From positions 156,501-220,500 of the forward strand of contig JAFEUB010001591.1 of the NCBI GenBank assembly GCA_024529925.1: a stretch of 64,000 nt of DNA, written 5' to 3'. The notes below the pieces were generated by a model. The model made no database searches and was not told where the DNA came from. It was given only the letters and a program-made list of their open reading frames with translations. The stretch is from Ophthalmolycus amberensis. Taxonomy: Eukaryota > Chordata > Actinopteri > Perciformes > Zoarcidae. Below are positions 43,640 to 55,755 of the stretch, one piece after another (the stretch's first letter is position 1; every line of letters starts with the position of its first letter). The position numbers and the translations under genes are program-made.

Positions 43640-44700
43640 TAAAGTTCCAAAATTTGGAAATCTCCCATTCGAGATTCATGACCACGGATCTTCTTTTGCC
43701 TCCATCTGTGAAGTGATTGCCTGATAAATTGATACCAGATAATGATGCTAATAAAACCCCGGTGTGCTCCGTCTGCTCAGGAAGCGCATCGTGTTTACCG
43801 TCATGATTTGACGGGAGAAGTTTGGAAGTCATGTGGCTCTCGCTGGCCGAGAGACTGCCGCCTCACCTCCAGAGTCCTCGCTAATGTGTCCTGGAAATGG
43901 GAGAGTGTCGGGGATAATATCGACGCCTTTTGTCAGGACTTTTTAAGACGGGGGGGACAAAGACGACAAGGGCTCTTCCCCCCCAAATAAACCCTTTTTT
44001 CATTAGAGCGGCAAACACTTCATCCCTGGGCTGTGTGAGGGAAGCTCTGTGAGCCGCTCAGCGAGGTCCCACAGGGAAAGAGCCTAAAACCCCTCAGCGG
44101 CCTTCAGCCGGACACTGAGGCGGCCTAATTAAAGGGCACTTAAGCCCCACAATGTGCGGCGGCACAGGTTGGAGTTGGTGGGGGTCCCCGCCGAGAGGGA
44201 CAGAATTCATGGCACTCGTAAACAAGGGAAGTCCAGGACAGGAGGGACAGAAGAGGGCTATGTGCCAGAGACTTTGTTCACACCAGATGAAGAGTCAACA
44301 GCCTCCCCATCCCTCACCCCTCCTTAGCCATCCCCCCTAATAACCACCTTCTTCAGAGGAGCTGCGAACACAATGCCGTCCCACTCCCCTCCTCTTGCTC
44401 TCAATCACTGTTGGGACAATGAGGGGAACCCCCCCAAACCAGCACCACCACCACCACCACCATCCCTCTGCCCCTCCCCGACCCCCAAACAGACACTTCT
44501 TTTATTGAAATTCTTTGGTGTTCTAATCCTCAGCTTCCTCCGGGGGCAATAATGGACTCCCTGCGTCAGCCTTTTCCAGCGAGGCTATCATCCAAAGCCC
44601 GCCTGGGTCACAAGTCCACCTCTCCTATTGGAGAGAGCGGCCCCGGGCTCACATCATCCAGCTCCTCTACAGGCCGCACAAGCCACCAACACCACTGACC
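43640..44700. other. conserved-looking block
   Basis: GC-richer, low-repeat DNA with AT cores (ATGATGCTAATAAAA, GGCCTAATTAAAG). Looks like clustered non-coding elements upstream of wnt3. Texture only. Confidence 0.25.
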
Positions 44701-47700
44701 GCAGGAAGGTTTGATATTAACAGCAGTAGAATAAAGTAGTATTCTCCAGAGCAGTGTTTCCCAAACTTACTCAAAAAAAAATATCAAACCATCGCGACCC
44801 AAAACACAACAGGCCTTATCGAAAAAGAACGTGAGAAAAGTGGATTTTAAATGAACGTTCTGGACCATTTTTACTGCCATTTCCTCGTCACGTTATATTA
44901 TATTGAATAGATAAACCAGACATCTTGAAGACATGTATGGTAACAATGCCAAAAAAAGTAATCAGTTACCCTTTAGATTTACAGAGCAAGTTGGGAATAC
45001 TTTTTCTTTTCATTAATATTTATGAGCTTTGTTGAGTTTGAACAAATCCCCTCTTTGGCTTCACTGCATGTTAATTCATCTGTTCACCACTCATTGAGTT
45101 CACAAACAATATACATGTTGGCGGGGAGTGCTGTAATTTACAGTAAATTACAGTTTACAGTAAATTACAGGAGCTAATAGGAGTGAAAAGACGAGAAGTA
45201 CAATAAGTGCTCCATATTATACTGTATATTGTGAGTGTCAGACTAAAGTCAGATATGGCCTTGCCTAATCCTTCTTAAAGTCTTATTGACATGAATGGGA
45301 TGGACAGAATAATAGAAATACCTCTCAGACGGTGTGTATAGTAACACCACCACAAACTACAGCCTCCAAAATGATCTCAGTTCAACAAAAGCTTCACATT
45401 TGAACCATCAAGATGAATGGATGCATGTTTGAATGTGTTGCATTGAGCCAGTTGTACCCACTCATAACTGTACTGTCCGTACATCAGGACATAAGCTTTC
45501 ATTTAGCATGCAAACGCATTAAGCGACAGTCTGACTACAACCATACTGCTTAGTTTTGTTTGGTGGATTATCATCATTATTTATAAGACACGCTGTCACT
45601 TCATGAACATTGACTTCACAGCACGCAGCAATGTAGAAACTTGCCTTTATAAAAATATGTACAAGTAGAAACACACAGAGGACGAGCATTGCTTGAATAT
45701 TATCCCTTTATTTTGACTTCACCGCTGTGCCTGTGATAAAGTTACACAGTTAAAAGTGTGTAGATGGTGACACCTGCTGGTCGAACACAATCAGAAGCTC
45801 CAGATCAAGAACGTTGTGTGAAATGTCTTGTGAGCACGAAGCATTGTGAGTAAGTGACGTGACATGAGGACTAGAGCTGCAACTAACTATTGTTTTTGAT
45901 GTTTCCTTGATCAGTCAACAGAATGTCACCAGTTGGGCCGAATGTCCGTCATAATGTACCAGAATCCAAAGATTTTAAGTTGTTCATTTGATGGAAGAGA
46001 TGTTTACACACGTAGATCAGTGCAGAGAACGCTTTATTTGAGCTTTCGGTCTGAAGGACCTTCATCACAGCATTCAGGATTCAGGATTGATTGATCTCTC
46101 TTCTGTCAGTTTGAACTCTTTGATACTTCCAGCAGTTTCGTTCAGATCAAGCCAGGTGGAGCGGTGGTTGTCCTGCAAGTTGTTTAGTTTAAAATCATGC
46201 AAAACAAGAAAAATCTTTTGTTTTCCACATCTTGTATTGTTCTAAAAACAGGAGCAGAATGTGAAGCTTCTACATCTGTGCAACAGTGAATGTTGTGGGC
46301 TGTACATTACTACTGAGATTTGTTCAATTAAAGGCTAATGTTTGGGATTAAGTTTCTACACTGACGGTACACTGAAGGATGTAACATTAAACTCTTCAGA
46401 TAACAACGTTGCTATAGATCGCTATCTCAGCTACAACAAAGAATTAACAGCTCAGTATTTTCCTCCAAATATTTATTATCAAGACTTCTGTTATTATCAC
46501 TAATTCAAGCTGCATGTGCCAATTGTTTTAGTGCCAAAATAATATAAAGACTAAGTTTGAATCGCTAGTAAACCATTAGCTATAACCAAGGGAAGATATA
46601 TAATGCTGGCTCTATAAAGGAGCATTCACAAAGTAAAAGTAACATTTAATGCAACATGTTTTTGGAGCAGTTAAATTATGATTAGTCGATCAAATTCAAA
46701 CAAAAATGTAGAGTAAGCATACAGTCCTGGTCCTCCCCAACATATACGCACGTTATGTGCTGTATTAAAGTTGTATAATTGTAGCTGATAATTACATGCA
46801 GGTTTATGAACAGTCATATGTCTGAGTGTAAATTCTTTATGCGTCATTAGCGAAGAATGTTTTTCTTTTTCACAGCCACTGCTGTCAGAACAAAGTTCAA
46901 CATGAAATGCATCTGATCATTAAAAGCTTTCTTCACTGGCGTGAGTGGTATTATCAGAGTCACGTTACGTCTGAGAGGCTCAGCCAGATGACCTGCGGGC
47001 CTGAGCCAAAGTGGAGAGAAATGCAGTCCGCAGAGGAACGCATCTAAACACCTATTAAATATGTGGTTGTGAGGAAATGGATACCACTGCAGCACTTTGA
47101 AGATTTGATTTGTATCGTTGTTCATGGAAGCCAACGTTTTGTTGCGTCAAAGATCAGATATACTGCTCGGCTGAGTGTGAATTGTGTTGTTTTTTTCACT
47201 TGGTTGCTGTACAACAAAGCATAAAAGCAACATTATGGATTAAGGAACTGATGTAAACAACATCGCCGCCACTCAGCTGCTGCTACACGGACGGACATCT
47301 TGGTGGGTTTGATTCAGTTTTTATGAAGATTGTATCATTTCTTGAACTACGACTTGTTGCAGCTTGTTTCTGAGTTTGACGGAAGTGTGTTTTAGGAGGC
47401 TTTAGTGTTTCGACAGGAGGTTAGCCCATTGTGGGTTAAATTCCTGACATCGCACAACACAGCAGTGGTGGTCGCAGACACACCTGGCAGAGATCTGAGT
47501 GCACTCTTTCCAGTTACTTGTGGACACAGTATTTGTCCTGAAAAAAAGATAAATGTCCAGATGACGTCTTGTTGATGTGACATGTGTAGGCGTCACCCCC
47601 CCTCCCGAGGTCTGTTTTATCAGTGTCACGTATTTGGCCATTGTTCCAGTGCCAGCGATGATCTCACAGCTCTGTCATCCACAGTTCGTATATGAACAGA

Positions 47701-48119
47701 GCTCTAGGTTTACACAGCTAACACGGCTACAGCACCCAAGGCCATGAGCGCTAGAGAGTCTGCTGTCGGCCGGGCCAAACCTGTTTCATGCCACTCATCG
47801 CAGGGGTACCCTTAGAAACAGTGGGTGTCGTGTAACATCACATGCAAGTAGAACACAGTTGACCCCTTTGGCCTCGGGCTACTGTGGGCCTAAATTAGTA
47901 TTCGTGCTTATCTTTGGCTCGAGAACATGACACTGTTGATCTTTGATTTTTGGGGTCCAGACTATCAGCCCAGCAAGGTCTCCTCTCTACTGGGGTACAT
48001 TGGTACTTAAGGGCCTTCTTTTGTACATTGGTATCAACCAGGGAGGCGTCAGAGCCAGTGGCTGTTTAAGAAAACACAAGTTATAAACTGAATTTAAATT
48101 ATATCTGAAGAACCATGAT

Positions 48120-48540
48120 CCACATACAGCCGTGTTGGTCTGTCATTCTGACGATCGGTGGGTCGGTCGAGCCACAACTTTGGCCCAGACTTTAATATTT
48201 CTTCAATTATTAGATGGATAGCCATCAAATGTACATAAACATGGTCCAGGAGGCAACAATTGTTGGATGGATTGTCATAAAAATGTATTACAGCTATCCA
48301 TTCCCCCCTCAAGATGTATTGTAAAAGGGATCCCTTTACTTTTCCCAGTGTCACCATTAGTTCCTTTTTTATTTATCCAATACTTACCTATTGGCATTCC
48401 CATAAGCTTCAGCTGTACTTTGTGTTTAATGCTGAACATTGCTGTGTTAGCATTGTGATCACGTCAACATTTTGATATTAGCATTTTGAGTACAGCGTCA
48501 CAGAGCTGCTTGCATGGCAGTGTACTTTTAGTCTTGCCCT
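48120..48540 (+). repeat. dispersed fish repeat, uninterrupted copy
   Basis: Contains CAACTTTGGCCCAGACTTTA, ATTGTTGGATGGATTGTCAT, and GTTAGCATTGTGATCACGTC in the same order as the split element at 10262-11240. Confidence 0.55.
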
Positions 48541-48687
48541 TTTTATACTATATATTGCAAGAATGCATGAGTTAAATTGCTTGCAATGCATAATATTGTA
48601 TATGTTTGCTGTAAAAGTAAGAGAAAAATTGGATCATAATCCTAGGGCTTCTTTTTTTAAATATATTTGTAAAAAACACTTTTTATA

Positions 48688-49004
<317 letters not shown>

Positions 49005-49189
49005 CTTAAAAACTCATATAAAAAAGAAAGGAATTAATAAAAGAATCGCATACAAAAAATTATTGCCAAAATTATATTTTAGATTTTTTAATAAAGATTT
49101 CTCATGGTCTTTTAAAGACATACTTAATGTCACAAATGAATTATTATTTTCCTCATTTACATTTTTTTATTATATTTTAGCGTTAAAAG

Positions 49190-49430
49190 TGTCAATCATG
49201 CTCGTTTCCACTGATCCCGCCTCCGCCGTGACGTCGAACTGGGGGGCGCGGTCCACCGCCTTTATAAACGCATTAAACGCCGATAGGCCAGCGTCGTCCA
49301 CGTGACACGCAGCAGCCAATCACGGCAGAATGTGAAATACTGGGGTCCGTGACACCGAGTAGCGGTGACGTGACATCGTGAGCTGGTCTGTGTTGTCACC
49401 AGCTGTTGTCTGGAAGACGAAGGGAGGAAA
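49190..49430 (+). promoter_or_regulatory. ormdl3: ormdl3 promoter (CpG-rich)
   Basis: A sharp switch from AT-rich to CpG-rich DNA. Sites seen: TGACGTCG (49229-49236, CRE-like), TTTATAAA (49261-49268), CACGTG (49299-49304), CCAAT (49316-49320) and TGACGTGA (49366-49373, CRE/ATF6-like). The start of transcription is inferred to lie near 49400. Confidence 0.55.
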
Positions 49431-49665
49431 AGTGGATGTGTCGACACGAGGACACACACACACACACACCAACACGCACACACACCCAGCAGCGCTCAGC
49501 AGCACGCACCGGAGCCGATAGACGGTTACCGGATGACTGATGGAAACACCGGAGCCTCGTCAGTCTCCCGGTGCTCGTACCAGTTACATCGATGAGACAC
49601 AAACTGGGATAACGGACTAGAGCCAAGTACAGGTCGGAGTTGAAGCCATTTTTTCTCCCTCTGCT
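49430..49665 (+). other. ormdl3: ormdl3 non-coding first exon (inferred)
   Basis: Ends at a good donor CTGCT|GTGAGT (49666). The matching acceptor TCTTACAG ends at 50422, eighty bases before the ATG. A 5' UTR intron fits the gene's known structure in mammals. Several upstream ATGs (near 49434, 49532, 49590) would be in the leader. The left border is a guess. Confidence 0.5.
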
Positions 49666-50422
49666 GTGAGTATAAAGATTTATTTCCTCACTTCTAACTG
49701 ACACATATACGTGTATATATATATACATATATCTATATATATATATATATCTATATTGTATCTCCACGTTACAGATAATTGTGCAGCCAGTTACATTTGC
49801 GGCAACTTACAGGACAGCATGCTGGAATGACCACATTGTTTACTCCTCGTGGCAATCACTTGCAAATCCTGACTTCTTTGCAGTTTTTATTAACAAAAAT
49901 AATAATAGCGACTCAGATCTTATTTTAGCCTTAGTTACTTAGTTTGCTCCATTTATACCATGGCCACAGAAAATACTGCTTTCTGATTGGCTGTATTAGT
50001 TGCTTTATTTCGGTGCTTTTAGGTTTGAATTAATAGCACATATGACATGTAGACCAATGTTATTACAAGTAATGATGATAAATAAGTTGTGTTGATACAA
50101 TAGAAGTTAGGCGTCGTTAACTGGCATTTAATGTTACAAAGTGTCATTTTTAGTTACTGTTTGGTCGAATTTCTTTAAATTTATGTATCGAAATAAAACC
50201 TATTCATTGTGACAATCACAATGAATGCAGCTTTGGTAATTTCACTGTAATATTATTAATACTTTAATGTATGAAGCTATTGTTATACAATAAACAGATT
50301 ATTCTAACTACAACTTGAGTTAGGAGGAAGTCATTCATATAATTAAAGCGACAGTGTGCACTGTTCAGGCACACTTCAGCTACGTCTTAATAATCCTGTA
50401 ATCTTTCTGTTTTATCTTACAG
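49666..50422 (+). other. ormdl3 5' UTR intron (inferred)
   Basis: An AT-rich 757-base intron with a TATA/TACA simple repeat near 49700-49760. No gene inside. Confidence 0.5.
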
Positions 50423-50502
50423 CAGACATCCAGTCACATCCAGCTGGGTTGGAGCTCATTCGGCACGTCGTACCGGTCGGGTAGAGCGTCAGCGCCGCCG
50501 TC

Positions 50503-50676
50503 ATGAACGTGGGCACGGCGCACAGCGAGGTGAACCCCAACACCCGGGTGATGAACAGCAGGGGGATGTGGCTGTCCTACATCCTGGGCATCGGCCTGCT
50601 GCACGTCATCCTGCTCAGCGTTCCCTTCGCCAGCGTCCCCGTGGTCTGGACCCTCACCAACCTCATCCACAATCTG
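50503..50676 (+). CDS. ormdl3: ormdl3 coding exon 1
   Basis: Encodes residues 1-58, MNVGTAHSEV through WTLTNLIHNL, with the Asn13 region and first membrane helices. The donor is GTCAGT, a less common +3 base. Phase 0. Confidence 0.97.
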
Positions 50677-53030
50677 GTCAGTGGGACGGAGGCTCCTTTG
50701 AACTAACATGTGTTGAACGGTAGCGGGGGGGGGGGGGTCAGTGGAGAACACGTGCTGCTGGAAGGCTCTGGGAGAAATGAGTCAGACGGGAACAAATCTC
50801 TGCACTGAGGTTTTAGGAAGAACAGGAAGTTGAACTCGCTGCGTCGCTGCTCTTAGTCATGCTCTTTGTTAGTGAGTGTGTGTCGGTATGTCAACCAGCA
50901 TTTAGTTTTAAGGGCTGAGGTATTACTCAGTCTTTCATCAAAAACTTTGATCAACCTTGAAGAGCACCATATTAAAGGGTAACGTTGGTGTTTCTCAACC
51001 TATTTTCACATGTTTTGTGGGGATCACAGTTTTGGAAATGGGTAGTCGCTCAGGGAAATGATTCACCGTCAATGTTCGTCCTGTAAAAGTGTTTGTTTTC
51101 ACTGCTGACAGGCTCAGATCGCTGACAGGCTCAGATCGCTGACAGGCTCAGATTGTTATTATAAGTGTCTGATAACAGTGTGGAAAGGACCCTACAGAGA
51201 AATTAAAACTTTCCACAACCTTTCGCTTGATCCGGTCTATTTGTTCACTCCGTTCTGAAATCTCTCGTCACATCCACGTTGCAGAAATCCTCTAAATATT
51301 CAGCCGTGACGTTAAAGTATTTTAGATAACACTCTGCTACGCTTTCTGTTCTCCAACGCAACAAACTCTGAAGATAATATGTGAAGACACATTTACATTT
51401 TGAATCGTCCATTGACTTCTGTGTAAGTTAACAGAAATAGTTGTCTCTGACTGCCAGAGTGTATTTAATAGTTTGACTTTTCCAGTGTGTGTATTTCATC
51501 ATGCAGCTTTAAAGATGTCTTTACTCTGTGAATCCTTAGAATACATCCACTTGTTGCTTGTGGGCTTCCTGCTGTTTCAGGGTCTCTAAATCAAGAATAT
51601 ATACGAGACTAAGTCTGTCAGCAGTATGACATTCATGCTACAACAGCGCTCTTCTTTCTGTCTTTAGTGCATGTACCTCCTGCTTCACACGGTCAAGGGG
51701 ACGCCCTTTGAGACCCCGGATCAGGGCAAGGCTCGCCTCATGACGTACTGGGAGCAGATGGACTACGGTGTGCAGTTCACTGCTTCACGCAAGTTCCTCA
51801 CCATCACACCGATTGTCCTGTAAGTGGCCCCCTGAGAACCCAACGCTCAGCCTTCAGTCGGGTAACAGGTGGAGGGAACAGACCCTAAACACTTGTAAGG
51901 TGTAGACCGACCAACTAGAATAACATGATCCTCCACTGGCTTCCCACCCACCAGCGCCTCTTCTGGTTTGTTTTTACCTTTTAGCTCAGACAAAGTGGTA
52001 CAAAGTTGTACTTTTGCTGACTTTGCTTTGAGGTAAATCTATGAAAAATGTGATTTTAATTCCGAAGTTCCCTCCTCTCGTATCTCTATTCTGGAGTGTT
52101 GATTGTTCAGCGTCCCTTCCATCTAATTTCACAGTCTGTAGTTAGAAAACACAAAAAAAATTCATTTTGTTTTGCAACCCAGAGCCAGCAGCAGGAGCCC
52201 GGTGGTCAAGTCTCTGGGCTCCATCTGTCTCCGGAGGGCCTTCACTACGTGTCCTCGCTTGTTCGCCAGAGAACAGGACGTGCGATCCCGTTTATTTCTA
52301 AGCTCACAACAGCCCTTCAGTGGTGCGTGCAGTTTCAGCTACAAAAAAACAAAAAGCTGTTTATATCAGATCGGCGTAGTTTCTTATTGACTCGGCAACA
52401 TCTGCGTGTCCTCCAGCACACAGCCAGGGCTCAGACTCGCCTCACAGGCTTGTTTCTGATTGGTTGTTGCTCGGTCACTCTACGTGTCCCGTATTTGGGT
52501 TGTTCTGCATAAAAGTAGAGCTTTTGCTTTCGTGCGTATTTTGTTCCAATGATGTCGCAATCCTGTTGTTCAGCGTGTTGAGACAGCCTCGCAGATTAAA
52601 CCTCTGGCACCGTGTGAGTTACGAGTGAGGAGACATCTTGCTGTGATTTCCAGAGGCAAACAAGTGAAAGGGCATTGCTTACTAAAAGAGGAACAAAGGG
52701 CATTTTTAAAAAGATCGATATAGGTGAACGGGAACCGCCTGCTGGAGGCTAGAAATTCAACATTTGCAATTCAGAGAAACATGCTTTTCTCTTTCTGTTC
52801 ATGTTTTTTTCTTTGCTAAAGACCTTTCAGACATGAATGCATATAATGTGTTACTCATCTCCTCCCTTGTAATCATCATTATTCTCTGATTCAGGTACAT
52901 ACTAACCAGCTTCTACACCAAATACGACCGGGCCCATTTCGTGGTGAACACGGTTTCCTTGCTCACTGTGCTCATCCCCAAGCTGCCCCAGCTGCACGGC
53001 GTGAGGATCTTTGGGATTAATAAGTACTGA
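50503..53030 (+). CDS. ormdl3: ormdl3, ORM1-like sphingolipid biosynthesis regulator (complete)
   Basis: Exons 50503-50676, 51668-51819 and 52895-53030 join in frame: 462 bases, 153 residues plus TGA, the family's standard length. ORMDL proteins are small ER membrane proteins that bind serine palmitoyltransferase and lower de novo sphingolipid synthesis when ceramide is high. Seen here: the conserved N-terminus MNVGTAHSEVNPNTRVMNSR with the ceramide-sensing Asn13, hydrophobic helices at about 22-42, 44-63, 95-115 and 122-137, the GTPFETPDQGKARL loop, and the C-terminus HGVRIFGINKY. Pro137, reported as a hydroxylation site, is present. The N-terminus (GTAHSEV) and ASRKFLTITPIVLY favour ORMDL3 over ORMDL1/2. 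Small differences include Cys59 and Leu63-64 in the second helix. The start codon has context GCCGTCATGA, after an 80-base leader in the same exon. Confidence 0.96.
50677..51667 (+). other. ormdl3 intron
   Basis: A 991-base intron with a three-unit 17-base minisatellite (51104-51154) and a G run near 50725. No gene. Confidence 0.85.
51104..51154. repeat. 17-bp minisatellite, three units
   Basis: GCTGACAGGCTCAGATC occurs three times in tandem; the last unit differs by one base. Confidence 0.95.
51668..51819 (+). CDS. ormdl3: ormdl3 coding exon 2
   Basis: Encodes residues 59-108, CMYLLLHTVKGTPFETPDQG through RKFLTITPIV, plus two bases of Leu. Donor GTAAGT. Confidence 0.97.
51820..52894 (+). 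other. ormdl3 intron (no gene seen)
   Basis: A 1075-base intron. A 138-residue open frame at 52096-52512 has no recognised domain and is not spliced to anything. Confidence 0.8.
52895..53030 (+). CDS. ormdl3: ormdl3 coding exon 3 and stop
   Basis: Completes Leu109 and reads YILTSFYTKYDRAHFVVNTV through HGVRIFGINKY, then TGA at 53028-53030. Acceptor GATTCAG. Confidence 0.97.
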
Positions 53031-53274
53031 CGAGGCGGAAGAGGACACCCCCTTCCCCTCGGTCCCCCGTGGACTTGCTGAGTGCACGCAGAGTGTCAGG
53101 CCGCAGATCCACGAGGAATCTGTGGCGCTCTGGACTCTGCTGAGCGGCGCTCTAAATGAAGCCCACCGGGGACACTGCCATGGTACCGAACCCCTGGAAA
53201 GGAGCCGCAATACACACTGCAGAGCGCACAAAGGGAAGGCGTGCTCTCCTTCCTCAGAGATACTTTGTAAGGAA

Positions 53275-53280
53275 AATAAA
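53275..53280 (+). terminator. proximal ormdl3 polyadenylation signal
   Basis: AATAAA 245 bases after the stop. A 26-base palindromic hairpin starts 16 bases downstream. Confidence 0.45.
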
Positions 53281-53296
53281 AGGGAGTATTATGATT

Positions 53297-53322
53297 ACGT
53301 CCATTTCTGTAGAAATGGACGT
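53297..53322. repeat. perfect 12-bp-arm hairpin
   Basis: ACGTCCATTTCT and its exact reverse complement are separated by two bases. Confidence 0.9.
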
Positions 53323-54349
53323 TTCCTGATGTGACGGATGTCAGAGGGACCATGTATATCACGTGCCATTTTACACCGAGGCTGTAATCAAAAGTTATTT
53401 TGTGTGCAAGGATACGCTGCTGTATTTATTCTGCTGCACTCCAACGCCACACTTCCTCTTTCTTGAGGAGAGAAACCATATTTTAATGACATGGTGAGCA
53501 ACCCGCGAACTGCTGCACAGGCGAGACACGGGAAACCGTGGTTCTATATTTAGGCCTCTCGCTGTTCCACTCGGGGGCCGAAGTACAGCGACTCTTTTAT
53601 TTTTATCTGACCGCGTCCATATTTGGACTCCTCTTGTCCTGGTTTGTGTCACAGTAAGCCTGCTGTCTGCAGAGCCGTCCGGCCCGTGTGCAGAAAGAAT
53701 GTGCAAGAGCACTCCACTGACTCAACAAACGTCCTGAAATACTACGTTAGGAGGTGAGTGTTTCTGAAACCTTAATCACAGATACGGGGGGGGGGGCTCA
53801 TGCTTGTCATTGAAAGGACTCAAGAACCCTGATGTGTCTGCATCTGGAGGCAAATGACACACAGAAATGACACGCTGAGTCACCAGTTTATTAGGTACGC
53901 CTGTGTGATCTAATCCAACATCGTAGCCTTGCAGTGAATCCTGAAACACTCAAAAAGTTGTTTCTAATGTTTCGTTCACCCTCATTTACATATATGAAAG
54001 AGGCAGAATTTAAAAAAAACCTCTAACTGAACTCTGATCCAGATGTTTGAATTCTCCCTCTTCAGCCTGTCAACATGTTTTAGGATCCAAGGAAACTGCG
54101 GTTGTACTGTAGCATGTGCTAAAGGGATTCTGAGTTCTGTTACAAAGCTGCTTTGTAGTAGAGTAACAATGTCTAAATGGTAATATGTCATTGTTCATGT
54201 TAAAAAGAAACGGGGACTATATTTGTTTTACATATTGCAAGTGTAATGCATGTGGATGATCTTGTTTTAGCAGTGGAGGGCTGAAGTGTCCATGAACCAT
54301 TCTATCATGACTGTTCTCATCTTGACTCGGTATGTTAATGTAATGATAT

Positions 54350-54722
54350 TAAAGGGGACATATCGTGCTCATTTTCAGGTTCATACTTGTATTTTGGGTT
54401 TCTACTAGAACATGTTTACGTGCTTTAATGTTCAGAAAACACTTTATTTTCCTCACACCGTCTGTCTGAAACGCTCCGTTTTAGCGCCTGTCTCTTTAAG
54501 AGCCCCCGTCCGAAAAAGTCCAGGCTGCTCTGATTGGCTTTGCGAGAAAAAACTATGTTGCATCTTTGCAGAGGTAGTTCTGAAGTCATTAGTGGGGATA
54601 CTCGGACGAGGATGCGGTATATTCTAGTGAGGATGTTCTCTGATGGAGGCAACCCACAAAAAAATGACAAATTTGTCTCTTTTTTCCACTGAAAAAGTGA
54701 GTTTTTCATGATATGTCCCTAA
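54350..54722 (+). mobile_element. MITE-like element, copy 2 (best preserved)
   Basis: Begins TTAAAGGGGACATATC and ends GATATGTCCCTAAA, an inverted pair (AGGGGACATATC / GATATGTCCCT) flanked by TTAA-like bases. The interior matches copies at 10438 and, reversed, 33395. No transposase, so it depends on another element. Confidence 0.7.
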
Positions 54723-55749
54723 ATTGTAGGGAAACCACAATTTAATCCTTTATGATTCGCAAAAACTGTATAGTTGATCAAATCTTTCTCCTACGAAATG
54801 AAAAACAGATAATGCAGAATACATCAGAACAATGTTGTAAAAACACAAGAGGGAAAAAATAATGTTTCTGCTCTTTCACTAAATGTTATGATATCAAACA
54901 CTGCTCAGTGTTGTCAAACTGGAAGATGGCTTTTAAAGAGACATGTAAAGATTGAATATCTTCTTTCCTTAATTGAAAAAGATTACTTTACACATGCGTA
55001 CGGTTGTTAGTGTTGGCCACACATCTTACTCAGCTGTAGTATTCACAGCAGCATTAATGTTGCCGACGGTGGCAGTGACAATGTCACTTTCATCTTTTAA
55101 GGAAGACAAAAGGAAACTAAATAAAATTGTGATTCATGCTGTTTCATATTAATTATCGCTGAACCCAAAAGTTATCTTTTAGCAGATTGATGTATTTAAT
55201 TTGCATAATTTGTCCAAAAGACAGAAAAACATGTACCAAAGAATTCTGGATTTGTAAACGCTAGTTGATGTTCTGCTGCTTTCACTTCGTCAACATGAAG
55301 TTTCTGAGCTGTTGTCCCCATAAAGGGCTTCACTTCAACAGCGGGCTGTCATACTTCATCATATTTCATCATGGGTTTTTTGTTTTTTTTACTGGACCTT
55401 GTTTGAAAGGTTGAACTGAATGTTGATGAAATGTGAAACGGTGGCTTCTGTTTGTCGACTCGTGTGCTTTTTGAAGGAAATGTCAACGTGTGATCTTCTG
55501 TAAGAGTGTTTGACCCAAATTACAGTATTTTTAAAGTATCGGCCCGAAATCCTTTATTGCTGCTTTTGTGTTTGTCGTGTCTGAGGTTGACGAGGAATGT
55601 TGGATTCATTGAGGCGCATAAACCCTTTTTATATTTGGTGTTTTAATATTTGAATGATGAGAGCATTTCATGGGTCCACCTGTAGCATCCTCCGGACATT
55701 TTTCTGGCTTTTATCTTCAATACATCTGGAAGTTTGAGCATGAAATCTA

Positions 55750-55755
55750 AATAAA
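55750..55755 (+). terminator. distal ormdl3 polyadenylation signal
   Basis: AATAAA in AT-rich DNA; the surrounding AAATAAAGATTTAAAGATAAA would suit a transcript end. Confidence 0.35.

Larger units (their letters stand above)
40941..48687. other. wnt3-ormdl3 intergenic DNA (no gene seen)
   Basis: Head-to-head intergenic space. Items: GA repeat (40973-40990), an 18-base G run (42833-42850), GT repeat (42957-42988), GC-rich conserved-looking DNA at about 43640-44700, a TTTACAGTAAATTACAG-rich patch (45131-45172), fragments of common fish repeats near 45870-46080, and a full dispersed repeat at 48120-48540. Open frames up to 183 residues here show no known domain. Confidence 0.6.
53031..55755 (+). 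other. ormdl3: ormdl3 3' UTR and flank (inferred)
   Basis: AATAAA signals at 53275-53280, 55120-55125 and 55750-55755 allow a short (about 0.3 kb) or long (about 2.7 kb) 3' UTR. A perfect hairpin follows the first signal at 53297-53322, and a MITE lies at 54350-54722. Which site is used is unknown. Confidence 0.45.

Noticed and set aside
52096..52512. 138-residue frame in an ormdl3 intron
   Set aside because: No known domain, and the flanking ormdl3 exons splice across it in correct phase.
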